64,000 nt of DNA from Paenibacillus woosongensis (GTDB taxonomy: Bacteria; Bacillota; Bacilli; Paenibacillales; Paenibacillaceae), in NCBI RefSeq assembly GCF_009725165.1, contig NZ_WNZW01000004.1:186001-250000 (forward strand), in the 5' to 3' direction. Below the pieces are notes generated by a model. That model searched no databases. It was not told where the DNA came from and saw only the letters and a program-made list of their open reading frames with translations. Below are positions 33,713-43,735 of this stretch, one piece after another; position 1 is the first letter of the stretch; every line of letters starts with the position of its first letter. Made by a program: the position numbers and the translations under genes.

Positions 33713-34969
33713 ATGTTTAAGTTCAACGATGAAAAGGGACAATTAAAATGCTCGTTCTGCGGCAAATCGCAGGAACAGGTCCGCAAGCTTGTTGCCGGAC
33801 CGGGCGTTTATATATGTGATGAGTGCATCGAATTGTGCACGGAGATTGTAGAAGAGGAACTCGGACATGAAGAGGAACTCGATCTGAAGGAAATTCCGAA
33901 GCCGAAGGAAATTCGCGACATCCTGGATCAGTATGTTATTGGCCAGGAGCAGGCGAAGAAATCGCTGTCCGTTGCGGTGTATAACCACTACAAGCGCGTT
34001 AATATTCAAGGCAAAGTTGACGACGTCGAATTGCAGAAGAGCAATATTTTGCTGCTCGGTCCTACGGGTTCCGGTAAAACATTGCTTGCGCAGACGATGG
34101 CGAGAATTTTGAACGTGCCGTTTGCGATTGCGGATGCGACTTCCCTAACAGAAGCAGGGTATGTCGGTGAAGACGTCGAGAATATTTTACTGAAGCTGAT
34201 CCAGGCTGCGGATTATGACGTGGAGAAAGCGGAACGCGGCATCATTTACATCGATGAAATCGATAAAGTGGCCCGCAAATCCGAGAATCCATCCATTACC
34301 CGCGACGTATCGGGTGAAGGCGTACAGCAGGCCCTCCTCAAAATCCTGGAAGGCACTGTAGCGTCTGTGCCTCCGCAAGGCGGACGCAAGCATCCACATC
34401 AGGAATTTATCCAAATCGATACGACGAATATTTTGTTTATTTGCGGCGGTGCGTTTGACGGCCTGGAGCAAATCATCAAACGTCGGATCGGCAAGAAAGT
34501 GATCGGCTTTAACGCGGTGAGCGAAGGACAGAAGGACCTTAAACCGGGTGAATATCTTTCCATGGTGCTTCCAGAGGACTTGCTTAAGTTCGGTCTCATC
34601 CCTGAGTTCGTCGGCCGTCTGCCGGTGATTTCGACGCTGGAGCCGCTTGACGAGAAGACGCTTGTACGTATTCTGTCCGAGCCGAAGAATGCTCTGGTGA
34701 AGCAGTATCAGAAGCTGCTTGAGCTTGACAACGTGAACCTGACTTTCGAAACAAAGGCGCTTGAAGCGATCGCCCAGGAGGCGATTAAGCGGAACACGGG
34801 CGCGCGCGGACTCCGTGCGATCATCGAAGGCATCATGCTGGATCTGATGTATGAAGTGCCTTCGCGCGAGGACATTACGGACTGCGTCATTACGGAGAAA
34901 GTCGTTCAAGACAAGACGGTGCCCGAGCTAGAGCCTAAGAAGAACAAGAAGCAAGAAGAGAGCGCATAA
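33713..34969 (+). CDS. clpX: ATP-dependent Clp protease ATP-binding subunit ClpX
   Basis: The 418-residue AAA+ unfoldase begins with a zinc-binding domain ([11 protein letters not shown] and CDECIELC). It continues with Walker A GPTGSGKT, Walker [10 protein letters not shown], the pore loop region [12 protein letters not shown], sensor region [12 protein letters not shown] and the C-terminal [11 protein letters not shown]. It recognises and threads substrates into ClpP, encoded just upstream. Confidence 0.98.
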   Translation: MFKFNDEKGQLKCSFCGKSQEQVRKLVAGPGVYICDECIELCTEIVEEELGHEEELDLKEIPKPKEIRDILDQYVIGQEQAKKSLSVAVYNHYKRVNIQGKVDDVELQKSNILLLGPTGSGKTLLAQTMARILNVPFAIADATSLTEAGYVGEDVENILLKLIQAADYDVEKAERGIIYIDEIDKVARKSENPSITRDVSGEGVQQALLKILEGTVASVPPQGGRKHPHQEFIQIDTTNILFICGGAFDGLEQIIKRRIGKKVIGFNAVSEGQKDLKPGEYLSMVLPEDLLKFGLIPEFVGRLPVISTLEPLDEKTLVRILSEPKNALVKQYQKLLELDNVNLTFETKALEAIAQEAIKRNTGARGLRAIIEGIMLDLMYEVPSREDITDCVITEKVVQDKTVPELEPKKNKKQEESA

Positions 34970-35089
34970 GGCTTAACGGCCGAATACGCCACAAAATAGA
35001 TGTCGGGTTCTCCACCTTTGCAACGGCGCGTGGTAAGTGACGTGCTTGCTTGCAGGGGTGGAGCTTTGACGTTATGGGAGAGACCTGAA

Positions 35090-36214
35090 ATGACATTCTT
35101 GAGACAAGATACCCGGCCGGTCAAAGTCGGCAATCTGACGATCGGCGGCAGTAACGAAGTAATCATTCAGAGCATGTGTACGACCAAGACGGCAGATGTC
35201 GCCGCTACGGTGGCGGAAATTCACCGGCTGGAGGAAGCAGGCTGCCAATTGGTTCGCGTGACCGTGAATAATGAAGAGGCTGCAGCGGCGATCAAGGAAA
35301 TCAAGAAGCAGATTCATATACCGCTTGTGGCAGATATTCATTTCAATTATAAGCTGGCCTTGCTCGCGATTGAGAATGGCATCGACAAGGTGCGCATCAA
35401 TCCGGGGAACATCGGCCGCCGGGAAAAAGTTGAAGCCGTCGTTAAAGCCTGCAAGGAGAAAGGCATTCCGATCCGTATCGGAGTCAATGCAGGTTCTCTT
35501 GAAAACCATCTGCTCGAAAAATACGGCTATCCTACGCCTGAGGCGATGGTGGAGAGCGCATTGTTCCATATTGGGATTTTGGAGGAACTGGATTTCCACG
35601 ATATTATCGTGTCGCTCAAAGCATCCGATGTTCCGATGGCTATTGCCGCGTACTCTAAAGCGGCGGAGGTCATTCCGTATCCGCTGCATCTTGGCATTAC
35701 CGAAGCCGGTACGCTGTTCTCGGGAACCGTCAAAAGTGCGGCAGGCATCGGGGCACTGCTTTCCATGGGTATTGGCTCCACGCTGCGGATTTCATTAAGC
35801 GCCGATCCGGTGGAGGAAGTCAAGGTTGCTCGTGAGCTGCTCAAGACCTTCGGGTTAATTTCGAACGCAGCCACATTGGTGTCCTGTCCGACATGCGGCC
35901 GCTTGGACATTGATTTGTTTGCGATCGCAAATGAAGTGGAAGAATATATCGCCAATCTGAAAGTGCCGATCAAGGTTTCCGTGCTTGGCTGCGCCGTTAA
36001 CGGGCCGGGTGAAGCCCGCGAAGCTGACATCGGCATCGCCGGAGCTCGCGGTGAAGGCTTGTTGTTCCGTTACGGAGAAATGATCCGCAAGGTGCCGGAG
36101 GCCGAATTAGTATCGGAATTAAAGAAAGAAATCGACCACATCGTCGAGGTCTATGAAGCAACCGGGGAAATCCCGGGGCGCAAAGAGCACCGGGCCGCCA
36201 GTGCTCAAGCATAA
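35090..36214 (+). CDS. ispG: 4-hydroxy-3-methylbut-2-enyl diphosphate synthase (IspG/GcpE)
   Basis: ATG 35090 ([20 protein letters not shown]) follows GGGAG by 9 bases; the open frame from 35000 has no support. The 374-residue enzyme makes HMBPP in the non-mevalonate isoprenoid pathway. Seen: the barrel start [38 protein letters not shown], and the C-terminal iron-sulphur domain with SCPTCGRLD and [18 protein letters not shown] carrying the three cluster cysteines. It sits between clpX and lonB, where B. subtilis has none, so it is an insertion relative to that order. Confidence 0.95.
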   Translation: MTFLRQDTRPVKVGNLTIGGSNEVIIQSMCTTKTADVAATVAEIHRLEEAGCQLVRVTVNNEEAAAAIKEIKKQIHIPLVADIHFNYKLALLAIENGIDKVRINPGNIGRREKVEAVVKACKEKGIPIRIGVNAGSLENHLLEKYGYPTPEAMVESALFHIGILEELDFHDIIVSLKASDVPMAIAAYSKAAEVIPYPLHLGITEAGTLFSGTVKSAAGIGALLSMGIGSTLRISLSADPVEEVKVARELLKTFGLISNAATLVSCPTCGRLDIDLFAIANEVEEYIANLKVPIKVSVLGCAVNGPGEAREADIGIAGARGEGLLFRYGEMIRKVPEAELVSELKKEIDHIVEVYEATGEIPGRKEHRAASAQA

Positions 36215-36307
36215 GCGATGAGCATGAAGCACGCTTAGCATAAGGATTACATGACGTAAGCAGCGGTTTAAACGCAGGTAGTCGACTGTGTGAACCGTGA
36301 AATAATG

Positions 36308-36346
36308 AAACCGCAAGCTGTACGCAAGTGCAGTTTGCGGTTTTTG
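36308..36346 (+). terminator. terminator after ispG
   Basis: AAACCGCAA pairs with TTTGCGGTTT with an inner stem, followed by TTTTTG. Confidence 0.88.
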
Positions 36347-37137
36347 TTTATTAATTTTTGGGCGAATTAACAGTTGTGCCGGTTGGTGTCAGGATTGCGA
36401 TAGCTCGCGAATGCATGAATGGGTACAGTTGAGGTGCTATGCCAGTCGATTGACGAAGCTTGACGAGTTAGAGATTCATTCTCAGCTGATATGCTATACG
36501 TCTGTTGGTGTGCTATATCGTAATTGGTGGGCTTATCGTTTGTTGTAACCAGTATTGTTTGTTAGCAGCCAATATTCTTTGCTGGTATACTACATCGTTT
36601 GTTAGTGTGCTTATCCTTTTTTTGGCGCCCTGCATAGTGTGGTTTGAGTCCCCCAGGTGACACAAAATCCCTGAGTTAACTTGCTTTTTATAGCCGATTG
36701 GAATACTAAATGCATTTTATACAACTAGTTCCCCTCATTTTATAGAAGTTACCTGTAATAAATGTAAATCATGCAGTTAGTTTGCCTGAATTGGACTGAA
36801 ATGCCGTAATAGCCCTAAAATAAATGCAGGTTCTGCAGTTAGTTGTCTTCGACCTAGTTAAAACTGTTGAACTAACTGCAGGAAATACATTTGTTACCTT
36901 TACCGCAACCTTTACTGTTACCTCTACAATTAACCAAATGACCTTTCTATAATATCTCCACGATCCGCATTCAGTCTTCTTTTACTCATATTTCCTGTGG
37001 CTAATAATCTGAGTTCTAAAGGAAATAACGTCAATCGACGGTTTTCTTAATGACATTTTAGCTTTTATTTGCGTTTTATGATGAGTGAATAGGGCAATAC
37101 TACCATGTATCAGTAAAAGTGTGGGAGGCTCTGTATA
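36347..37137. other. long non-coding interval with degenerate repeats
   Basis: No credible gene is seen in about 790 bases. The first half (36490-36625) holds drifting TTGTT/GCTTATCG-rich repeats with two related stretches near 36507 and 36583. The second half contains four related 24-mers (listed separately). The last part is AT-rich and precedes lonB, whose ribosome site GGGAGG is at about 37121-37127. A lonB promoter is not clear. Confidence 0.7.
36708..36892. repeat. four dispersed 24-base repeats
   Basis: Related units at 36708-36731, 36760-36783 and 36822-36845 on the plus strand and 36870-36892 on the minus strand. Shared pattern: AAATG at the left end and TGCAGTTAGTT (degenerate in the first copy) at the right end. 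The last two face each other, so TGCAGTTAGTT and AACTAACTGCA can form a hairpin. Confidence 0.7.
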
Positions 37138-38847
37138 ATGGAACTGAATGTAATTTTGATGTCTGTTCAAATGTTTTTCGCCGTGGTGATTGGCCTTTAT
37201 TTCTGGAATCAGCTTCGCAGCCAGAGGGGGAACCGGACTGCGGTGGACAAGGAGTCGCGCAAGGAAATGGAGAAGCTGCGCAAACTGCGGGCGGTATCGC
37301 TGACGAAGCCGCTTGCCGAGCGTACGCGCCCGGCGACTATGAATGACATCGTTGGCCAGAAGGATGGGCTTCGGGCTTTGAAGGCTGCATTATGCAGCGC
37401 CAATCCCCAGCATGTCATTATTTATGGCCCGCCAGGCGTCGGCAAGACGGCTGCGGCCAGAGTGGTGATGGAGGAAGCGAAGAAAAACCCGATATCGCCC
37501 TTTAAGTCAGACGCCAAGTTTATTGAAATGGATGCGACGATTGCCAGATTCGATGAAAGGGGCATTGCCGACCCCCTCATCGGGTCGGTTCATGATCCGA
37601 TTTACCAAGGTGCTGGCGCCATGGGGGTGGCGGGAATTCCGCAGCCGAAGCCGGGAGCGGTGACGAAGGCGCACGGCGGCATTCTTTTTATCGATGAAAT
37701 TGGTGAGCTTCACTCCATTCAAATGAATAAAATGTTAAAGGTGCTGGAAGACCGCAAGGTCTATCTGGAAAGCGCCTATTACAATTCCGAGGATTCGGGG
37801 ACTCCAGCGTATATCCATGACATTTTTCAAAATGGATTGCCAGCCGACTTCCGCTTGGTTGGGGCAACGACACGTTCTGCGCATGAAATCCCTCCAGCCC
37901 TTCGTTCACGCTGCATGGAAATTTATTTTCGCCCGCTGCTGCCGGACGAGATAGCCCAAATCGCCGAGGATGCGGTGAAAAGAATCGGCTTTCAGCCCTG
38001 CCCCGAGGCGATCGAGGTCATCAAGAAATTCGCGACGAACGGTCGGGAAGCGGTGAACATGGTTCAGCTTGCCGCCGGGCTGGCTCTAACCGAGCAGCGC
38101 GATCATTTGCTCGCATCGGATTTGGAATGGGTGGCCACGAGCAGCCAACTGGCGCCGCGTCCTGATCGCAAAATCAATGAACAATCGGAAATCGGCGTTG
38201 TCAACGGTCTTGCGGTATACGGTCCTAACATGGGCACGCTGCTGGAAATTGAAGCGACGGCTGTCCCCGCCCAGAAAGGGAAAGGCGTATACACGATCAC
38301 CGGCGTAGTCGATGAGGAAGAAATCGGCGGCGGCAACCGAACGCTGCGGCGCAAGAGCATGGCGAAAGGCTCGGTGGAAAATGTACTGACCGTGCTGAAG
38401 AGCATCGGCCTTCATCCGGCGAATTATGACCTGCATATCAATTTTCCCGGGGGAACGCCGATCGATGGCCCTTCCGCAGGGCTCGCGATCGCAACGGCGA
38501 TTGCTTCCGCAATCAAGCGGGTGCCTGTGGACAACCGGATCGCAATGACTGGGGAACTAGGAATTCACGGAAAAGTGAAGCCCGTGGGCGGAGTCGTCGC
38601 CAAGGTTGAGGCGGCTTTTCAGGCAGGGGCGACAACCGTGCTTATCCCAAAGGATAATTGGCAGACGCTGTTTGAAGGCTTGCAGGGACTCAAAGTGATC
38701 CCGGTGGAATCGGTATCCGAGGTGTTCCGCCATGTGTTTGGCCCTGAAGCCGAGAAGAACTTCGACCTGTCCTTGGGAAGCGACTCTTTCGTACCGGCTC
38801 CGGCCCCGTTTTTGCATGCCGAGTCTCCGCAGAGCGGAACACTGTAA
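37138..38847 (+). CDS. lonB: ATP-dependent protease LonB (membrane-anchored type)
   Basis: ATG 37138 (MELNVILMSVQMFFAVVIGLYFW) gives one N-terminal membrane helix, as in Bacillus LonB, which lacks the Lon substrate-binding N-domain. AAA+ module: Walker A GPPGVGKT, Walker B GGILFIDEIGELHS, LVGATTRSAHEIPPALRSRC. Protease module: FPGGTPIDGPSAGLAIATAIASA with catalytic Ser in DGPSAG and MTGELGIHGKVKPVGGVVAKVEAA with the Lys. 569 residues is normal. B. subtilis LonB is forespore-associated. lonA follows after 170 bases. Confidence 0.96.
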   Translation: MELNVILMSVQMFFAVVIGLYFWNQLRSQRGNRTAVDKESRKEMEKLRKLRAVSLTKPLAERTRPATMNDIVGQKDGLRALKAALCSANPQHVIIYGPPGVGKTAAARVVMEEAKKNPISPFKSDAKFIEMDATIARFDERGIADPLIGSVHDPIYQGAGAMGVAGIPQPKPGAVTKAHGGILFIDEIGELHSIQMNKMLKVLEDRKVYLESAYYNSEDSGTPAYIHDIFQNGLPADFRLVGATTRSAHEIPPALRSRCMEIYFRPLLPDEIAQIAEDAVKRIGFQPCPEAIEVIKKFATNGREAVNMVQLAAGLALTEQRDHLLASDLEWVATSSQLAPRPDRKINEQSEIGVVNGLAVYGPNMGTLLEIEATAVPAQKGKGVYTITGVVDEEEIGGGNRTLRRKSMAKGSVENVLTVLKSIGLHPANYDLHINFPGGTPIDGPSAGLAIATAIASAIKRVPVDNRIAMTGELGIHGKVKPVGGVVAKVEAAFQAGATTVLIPKDNWQTLFEGLQGLKVIPVESVSEVFRHVFGPEAEKNFDLSLGSDSFVPAPAPFLHAESPQSGTL

Positions 38848-38879
38848 GGCTGTACAAATGGAATCTGAAGGGATTTGAC

Positions 38880-38940
38880 GAAGCAATCCCCCAGGGAAGC
38901 AATCCCCCAGGGCAATGGGGCGGCTGCATGGAGCAGTCGC
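38880..38940 (+). other. short duplication and hairpin between lonB and lonA
   Basis: GAAGCAATCCCCCAGG occurs twice in a row. GCGGCTGC (38920-38927) then pairs with GCAGTCGC (38933-38940) in an 8-bp hairpin without a good T run. It may be a weak terminator. Confidence 0.5.
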
Positions 38941-39017
38941 TCTTCGTTGGTGTTTTCAAGAAACATTTGCTAAAATAGGACTAATATCTTACGAGAACGT
39001 TTGGAGGTGCGAAAGCG

Positions 39018-41354
39018 ATGGGATCCCATAAATCCAAGAGCCGTCGTTTTCCTTTGTTGCCCTTGCGCGGCCTTCTCGTCTATCCGAGCATGGTGTTGCA
39101 TTTGGACGTAGGCCGGGAGAAATCGGTAAAGGCGCTGGAAAAAGCGATGGTAGACGACAATTTAATTCTCCTCTGTTCTCAATCCGAAGTGAACATAGAA
39201 GAGCCGACCCAGGAAGATATATTCCGCATCGGAACAGTAGCGAAAGTTCGGCAGATGCTGAAACTCCCTAACGGTACGATCCGTGTATTGGTCGAAGGGG
39301 TAGAGCGCGCCGAAATTATTGAATATTTGGACAATGACGAGCATTATGAGGTGCTTGCTCAGGAGCGTCCTGAAGAGGAAGTGCTTGATCCTGAGGTAGA
39401 TGCCCTTATGCGAACCGTACTAAACCAATTCGAGCACTATATTAACTTGTCCAAGAAAGTAACGCCGGAGACGTTGGCTGCCGTGTCTGATATTGAGGAA
39501 GCCGGCCGCCTGGCGGATGTCATTACTAGCCATTTGTCGCTAAAGATTAAGGACAAACAGGAGATTTTAGAGACAATCGATGTAAGGAAACGGCTGGAGA
39601 AGCTGCTCGATATATTGAATAATGAGCGCGAAGTACTGGAACTGGAGCGCAAAATCAGCCAGCGCGTCAAGAAGCAAATGGAAAAGACGCAGAAGGAATA
39701 CTATTTGCGCGAGCAGATGAAGGCGATTCAGAAGGAGCTAGGCGAGAAGGAAGGCCGGGCTGGCGAAGCGGAGGAGCTGCGCGCCCAACTGGAGGAGAAG
39801 AACCCGCCGGAGCATGTCCGGGAGAAGGTCGAGAAAGAAATCGACCGCCTCGAGAAGATGCCGGCCAGTTCCGCTGAAGGCGGCGTCATTCGCAATTATG
39901 TGGATTGGCTGCTCAGCCTGCCTTGGAACGAGAGAACCGAGGATGACCTCGACTTGGCCAAAGCGGAGCAAGTGCTCAACGAGGATCATTACGGCCTCGA
40001 TAAGCCGAAGGAGCGCGTGCTGGAATATTTGGCGGTACAGAAGCTCGTGAAGAAGCTCAAAGGACCGATTCTCTGCCTAGTAGGACCGCCGGGGGTAGGG
40101 AAAACATCGCTTGCCCGTTCGATCGCCCGCTCGCTCGGCCGGGAGTTCGTGCGGATTTCACTGGGCGGCGTTAGGGATGAAGCCGAAATTCGCGGCCATC
40201 GCCGCACTTATGTAGGAGCGATGCCTGGACGGATCATCCAGGGCATGAAGACGGCGGGGACGCTGAATCCCGTATTTTTGCTTGACGAGATCGACAAAAT
40301 GGCCTCCGATTTCCGCGGGGACCCATCTGCTGCGCTGCTGGAGGTGCTGGATCCCGAGCAGAACAACACGTTCAGCGACCATTTCATCGAGCTCCCGTTC
40401 GATTTGTCGAATGTCATGTTCGTGACGACGGCCAATGCAGTGCATAACATTCCGCGTCCACTGCTCGACCGGATGGAAATGCTCTATATTCCGGGGTATA
40501 CCGAGCTTGAGAAGCTGCAAATCGCATCGCGTTACCTGCTTCCAAAGCAGAAGCGCGACCACGGGCTCGAGCCGGAGCAGCTCGAGATCGGCGAAGAGAG
40601 TCTGCTGCGGACGATCCGTGAATACACCAGGGAATCGGGCGTGCGTAATCTGGAGCAGCAGGTTGCGGCGTTATGCCGGAAAGCGGCCAAGATTATCGTC
40701 TCCGGCGATGCAGAACGTATCGTAATCGAGCCGGATGACATCAAGGATTATTTAGGCGTGCCGAAATACAGATACGGTGTAGCCGACCTGGAGGATCAGA
40801 TTGGGACGGTAACCGGCCTCGCCTGGACGGAGGTCGGCGGCGAAACCCTCGTCATCGAGGTCACCGTCGTTCCGGGTACCGGCAAGCTGACATTGACCGG
40901 TAAGCTTGGCGACGTCATGAAGGAATCGGCACAGGCAGCCTTCAGCTATACTAGATCCAAGGCGGCCGAGCTGAATATTCCGCTTGATTTCCATGAGAAG
41001 AACGACATTCATATTCATATTCCGGAGGGCGCCATACCGAAAGACGGGCCTTCCGCGGGCATTACGATCGCTACGGCGCTGATCTCCGCGCTGACGAACC
41101 GCTATGTATCCAAAGACGTGGCGATGACCGGTGAGATCACGCTGCGGGGACGCGTGCTGCCGATCGGCGGCCTAAAGGAGAAATCCCTGGCGGCCCATCG
41201 CGCAGGCTACAAGAAAATTTTGCTCCCTAAAGATAACGAGCGCGACCTGCGGGATATTCCGGACAGCGTGAAGGAAGAAGTCGTATTTGTTCCTGTGTCC
41301 CATATGGACCAGGTACTGGAGCACGCTCTTGTAGACCAATCCGGGATTCATTAG
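39018..41354 (+). CDS. lon: ATP-dependent protease LonA
   Basis: ATG 39018 follows GGAGGTG. The 778-residue protein has the LAN substrate domain ([27 protein letters not shown]), a long coiled-coil (residues ~190-260), Walker [16 protein letters not shown], Walker [12 protein letters not shown], and the protease domain with [22 protein letters not shown] (Ser) and [26 protein letters not shown] (Lys). It degrades misfolded and regulatory proteins in the cytoplasm. The engB gene follows after 14 bases. Confidence 0.98.
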   Translation: MGSHKSKSRRFPLLPLRGLLVYPSMVLHLDVGREKSVKALEKAMVDDNLILLCSQSEVNIEEPTQEDIFRIGTVAKVRQMLKLPNGTIRVLVEGVERAEIIEYLDNDEHYEVLAQERPEEEVLDPEVDALMRTVLNQFEHYINLSKKVTPETLAAVSDIEEAGRLADVITSHLSLKIKDKQEILETIDVRKRLEKLLDILNNEREVLELERKISQRVKKQMEKTQKEYYLREQMKAIQKELGEKEGRAGEAEELRAQLEEKNPPEHVREKVEKEIDRLEKMPASSAEGGVIRNYVDWLLSLPWNERTEDDLDLAKAEQVLNEDHYGLDKPKERVLEYLAVQKLVKKLKGPILCLVGPPGVGKTSLARSIARSLGREFVRISLGGVRDEAEIRGHRRTYVGAMPGRIIQGMKTAGTLNPVFLLDEIDKMASDFRGDPSAALLEVLDPEQNNTFSDHFIELPFDLSNVMFVTTANAVHNIPRPLLDRMEMLYIPGYTELEKLQIASRYLLPKQKRDHGLEPEQLEIGEESLLRTIREYTRESGVRNLEQQVAALCRKAAKIIVSGDAERIVIEPDDIKDYLGVPKYRYGVADLEDQIGTVTGLAWTEVGGETLVIEVTVVPGTGKLTLTGKLGDVMKESAQAAFSYTRSKAAELNIPLDFHEKNDIHIHIPEGAIPKDGPSAGITIATALISALTNRYVSKDVAMTGEITLRGRVLPIGGLKEKSLAAHRAGYKKILLPKDNERDLRDIPDSVKEEVVFVPVSHMDQVLEHALVDQSGIH

Positions 41355-41368
41355 AGAGGAATTCACCT

Positions 41369-41986
41369 ATGAAAGTTACGAATGCAGAATTTGTGATCAG
41401 TGCGGTACGCCCTGATCAATATCCAGAAGACGCCCTGCCGGAGATTGCTCTGGCCGGGCGATCCAACGTTGGCAAGTCATCCCTGATTAACCGGATGATT
41501 AACCGCAAGAACCTGGCTCGCACCAGCTCGACGCCGGGCAAGACGCAGCATTTGAATTATTATCGCATTAATGATCAGTTGTATTTCGTTGATTTGCCGG
41601 GATACGGCTATGCCAAGGTTTCGAAGACGCAGCGCCAGGTATGGGGGCAGATGATCGAGAAATATTTGCTCGAGAGGGACCGCCTGAAGCTGATTCTTCT
41701 CGTTATTGATTTAAGGCATCCCCCAACCAAGGACGACGAAATGATGTACGATTGGCTGAAGCATTACGACCTGCCGGTATGTGTAGTCGGAACAAAAGCG
41801 GATAAAATTCCAAAATCCCGCTGGCAGAAGCATATTAAAATTATTAAGGATTCACTCGTCCTTCGGGCAAGGGATGAGTTTGTCATGTTCTCTTCCGAAG
41901 AGGGAATTGGCAAGGATGAGCTGTGGAGCCATATTAGCCGTCATATTCTTGAGGAGCAGCAGGCCGAGCAGGATGCCTTTGAATGA
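41369..41986 (+). CDS. ysxC: ribosome biogenesis GTP-binding protein EngB (YsxC/YihA)
   Basis: ATG 41369 with AGAGAGGA upstream. The 205-residue GTPase has G1 [11 protein letters not shown]2 threonine in [15 protein letters not shown]3 [11 protein letters not shown]4 TKADKI and G5 FSSEEGIG. It is needed for large-subunit assembly in B. subtilis. The lonA-ysxC-hemA order is conserved, although here an unknown gene and speD are inserted before hemA. Confidence 0.97.
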   Translation: MKVTNAEFVISAVRPDQYPEDALPEIALAGRSNVGKSSLINRMINRKNLARTSSTPGKTQHLNYYRINDQLYFVDLPGYGYAKVSKTQRQVWGQMIEKYLLERDRLKLILLVIDLRHPPTKDDEMMYDWLKHYDLPVCVVGTKADKIPKSRWQKHIKIIKDSLVLRARDEFVMFSSEEGIGKDELWSHISRHILEEQQAEQDAFE

Positions 41987-42073
41987 AAAAATCATAAGAA
42001 TCGATGGATAGCAAAGGGATTTGAAGGAGTTATAGCAGGAAAGTGAGCATGCAGGGGGATTTTTGGAGCTGAG

Positions 42074-42095
42074 AACGGCTAAATCCGTTTTTTTC
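42074..42095 (+). terminator. short terminator after ysxC
   Basis: AACGG (42074-42078) and CCGTT (42085-42089), followed by a T run. The stem is only 5 bp. Confidence 0.5.
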
Positions 42096-42196
42096 TGAAA
42101 AATGGCAGGAATTCACGTTTTGGACGCTGAGCAATACCTTGAATGAGTAGTGTATAATTATGATTAAGGATTGCTAAAAGAATTGAGGAGATTTTT

Positions 42197-42784
42197 ATGG
42201 CTCAGCGGTTAGCCACAGAATATGTTAATGCCAGTTTACGATTGTCGGAAGTTCAGATGTCCCAGTTTATTCACAAGGTATACGATCCTCATGTGCGCCA
42301 GAGAGTGAAAGTACTCGATAATGGCGGCCAAGAGGTGGTGCTGGAGGATGATAGCGGAGAAGAAGTCCATCTGCCTTTTGACCGTAAGGACGGATATTAT
42401 GTCTGTGAATTGTCTTTCCGCTTGGAAAAACCCCATTTAACGAACGTAATGCGACTGTTATTTGCCGCCTTCAAAGGCTCGGGAATGGTTACGCGCATTT
42501 ATAACGGATTCATGATGATGTATTATTATCAAGAGGGCCGCGTACGCAAAATCGTAGAGTATTCCCGTGATTCCTACAAATTGGTTTATGAACATAAGGA
42601 TACGGTTGGCGAGCTGCAGCGGATTTACCGCAACAATGATGTGGAGCGGGAGATTGAACAGATTCACCGCGAGGTGAATGTTCTTCTGGATCAGCGCTTT
42701 GTCGCTGAGGACGCCAAGGTTGTACAGCGGATCGATAGCGAGCTTCGCAAGCATACTCGCCGTTTGTTTGTTCTGGAAGCCTGA
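42197..42784 (+). CDS. unknown soluble protein, 195 aa
   Basis: ATG 42197 (MAQRLATEYVNASLRLSEVQ) follows GAGGAG. The product has no signal or membrane segment. It contains a beta-rich middle (VRQRVKVLDNGGQEVVLEDDSGEEVHLPF, GYYVCELSFRLEKPH) followed by helices; GSGMVTRIYNGFMMMYYYQEGRVRKIVEYS is a striking aromatic/methionine stretch. A Glu/Arg-rich coiled-coil-like tail follows (VEREIEQIHREVNVLLDQRF). I do not recognise the family. It has its own terminator, and lies between ysxC and speD, where B. subtilis has neither. Confidence 0.8.
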   Translation: MAQRLATEYVNASLRLSEVQMSQFIHKVYDPHVRQRVKVLDNGGQEVVLEDDSGEEVHLPFDRKDGYYVCELSFRLEKPHLTNVMRLLFAAFKGSGMVTRIYNGFMMMYYYQEGRVRKIVEYSRDSYKLVYEHKDTVGELQRIYRNNDVEREIEQIHREVNVLLDQRFVAEDAKVVQRIDSELRKHTRRLFVLEA

Positions 42785-42849
42785 AGAGGCTATAAATAAT
42801 TTTCTAGACGGCTGTCACCATTGACGAGAGAATGACATAAAGTGGTAAG

Positions 42850-42882
42850 GAAAACTACCCTAATGCTAGGGTAGTTTTTTTT
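42850..42882 (+). terminator. rho-independent terminator
   Basis: AAACTACCCTA and TAGGGTAGTTT with loop ATGC, followed by eight T residues. Confidence 0.93.
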
Positions 42883-42983
42883 CCGGGGCAACAAACAAAC
42901 TTTTTTTGCGAAAAGTGTTGCATTTGTTACGGATAGATGGTATTTTTAATCTCGTTGAAAAGAATATAGGAACCAGGATTCAC

Positions 42984-43080
42984 TCAGGACATGGAGATGT
43001 TGCGAGAGATTTTTCCCTCGGGAAGTGAATGACGTAGGTCCTAGCGGATGAAATTTTTTCAAACATTTTATTCCTAGGAA
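42984..43080 (+). promoter_or_regulatory. possible structured leader before speD
   Basis: AGGAC (42986-42990) can pair with GTCCT around 43040, enclosing a CGAG/CTCG hairpin; a TTTTTTC stretch follows before the ribosome site. No known riboswitch consensus was recognised. The shape suggests but does not show regulation of speD. Confidence 0.35.
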
Positions 43081-43094
43081 GGGGGAACCGAAGG

Positions 43095-43493
43095 ATGGAA
43101 TATTCAACTTTCGGAAGACACGTTGCTGTTGATACTTGGGGAGTCGACTTTGAGGTACTGAACAATGCAGAGCTATTGCAAGCTCATTTGGTGGAAGCTG
43201 CTGAATCTTGTGGAGCAACGGTATTGTCCGTGCAATCCAAACAGTTCGAACCGCAAGGTGCGACGGTACTTGTGTTGTTGTCGGAGAGCCATCTCTCGAT
43301 TCATACGTATCCTGAGAGAGGGTTTGCTGCTATTGATTGCTATACTTGTGGAGAAACGGTTGATCCGCAATTGGCGATTGATTACCTGGTGTCCGTATTG
43401 AAGCCGGAGAAAATGTACGCGAAGAAGCTCATTCGCGGGCTGGGCGAGCTTGAGGTCGTAACGCCGGTTATGAATCAAGTGGAGCTCGTATAA
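43095..43493 (+). CDS. speD: S-adenosylmethionine decarboxylase proenzyme
   Basis: ATG 43095 (MEYSTFGRHVAVDTWGVDFE) with GGAAGGGGG further upstream. The 132-residue proenzyme cleaves itself at Glu-Ser in LLSESHLSIHTYPERG, turning the serine into the pyruvoyl cofactor. The catalytic cysteine is in AAIDCYTCGE. It supplies aminopropyl groups for spermidine. Size matches the small prokaryotic class 1B enzyme. No spermidine synthase gene is adjacent. A terminator follows. Confidence 0.96.
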   Translation: MEYSTFGRHVAVDTWGVDFEVLNNAELLQAHLVEAAESCGATVLSVQSKQFEPQGATVLVLLSESHLSIHTYPERGFAAIDCYTCGETVDPQLAIDYLVSVLKPEKMYAKKLIRGLGELEVVTPVMNQVELV

Positions 43494-43556
43494 AGAAGAA
43501 ATTAAAGACTCAGTGGTTTCGTAGCTCATAGTTTGCGGAAAATTGGGTAGAATAGG

Positions 43557-43592
43557 ATAACCATGGAGCAATTCCATGGTTATTTGTTTTTT
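43557..43592 (+). terminator. terminator after speD
   Basis: ATAACCATGGA and TCCATGGTTAT (11 bp) followed by TTGTTTTTT. Confidence 0.92.
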
Positions 43593-43668
43593 GGCGGAAT
43601 TTTTTGGTTATCTTCATAAAGAGTTCATAAAACGCTCATCAAAACCACCGGGGAATCTGCCAGTCCTG

Positions 43669-43677
43669 TGATATAAT
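43669..43677 (+). promoter_or_regulatory. extended -10 promoter of hemA
   Basis: TGATATAAT gives TG-N-TATAAT 59 bases before the hemA start; no good -35 is visible, as is usual for extended -10 promoters. Confidence 0.6.
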
Positions 43678-43735
43678 TAACATAGTTTGTTTTCGATCGA
43701 TGCTATGACATCTTAACAAGGCAGGTGAACTTGCA

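Noticed and set aside
36708-36892. CRISPR-like short repeats
   Set aside because: Units are imperfect, irregularly spaced and one is inverted.
42883-43094. SAM riboswitch before speD
   Set aside because: The conserved SAM-I and SAM-II core sequences are not visible; only unspecific pairing remains.
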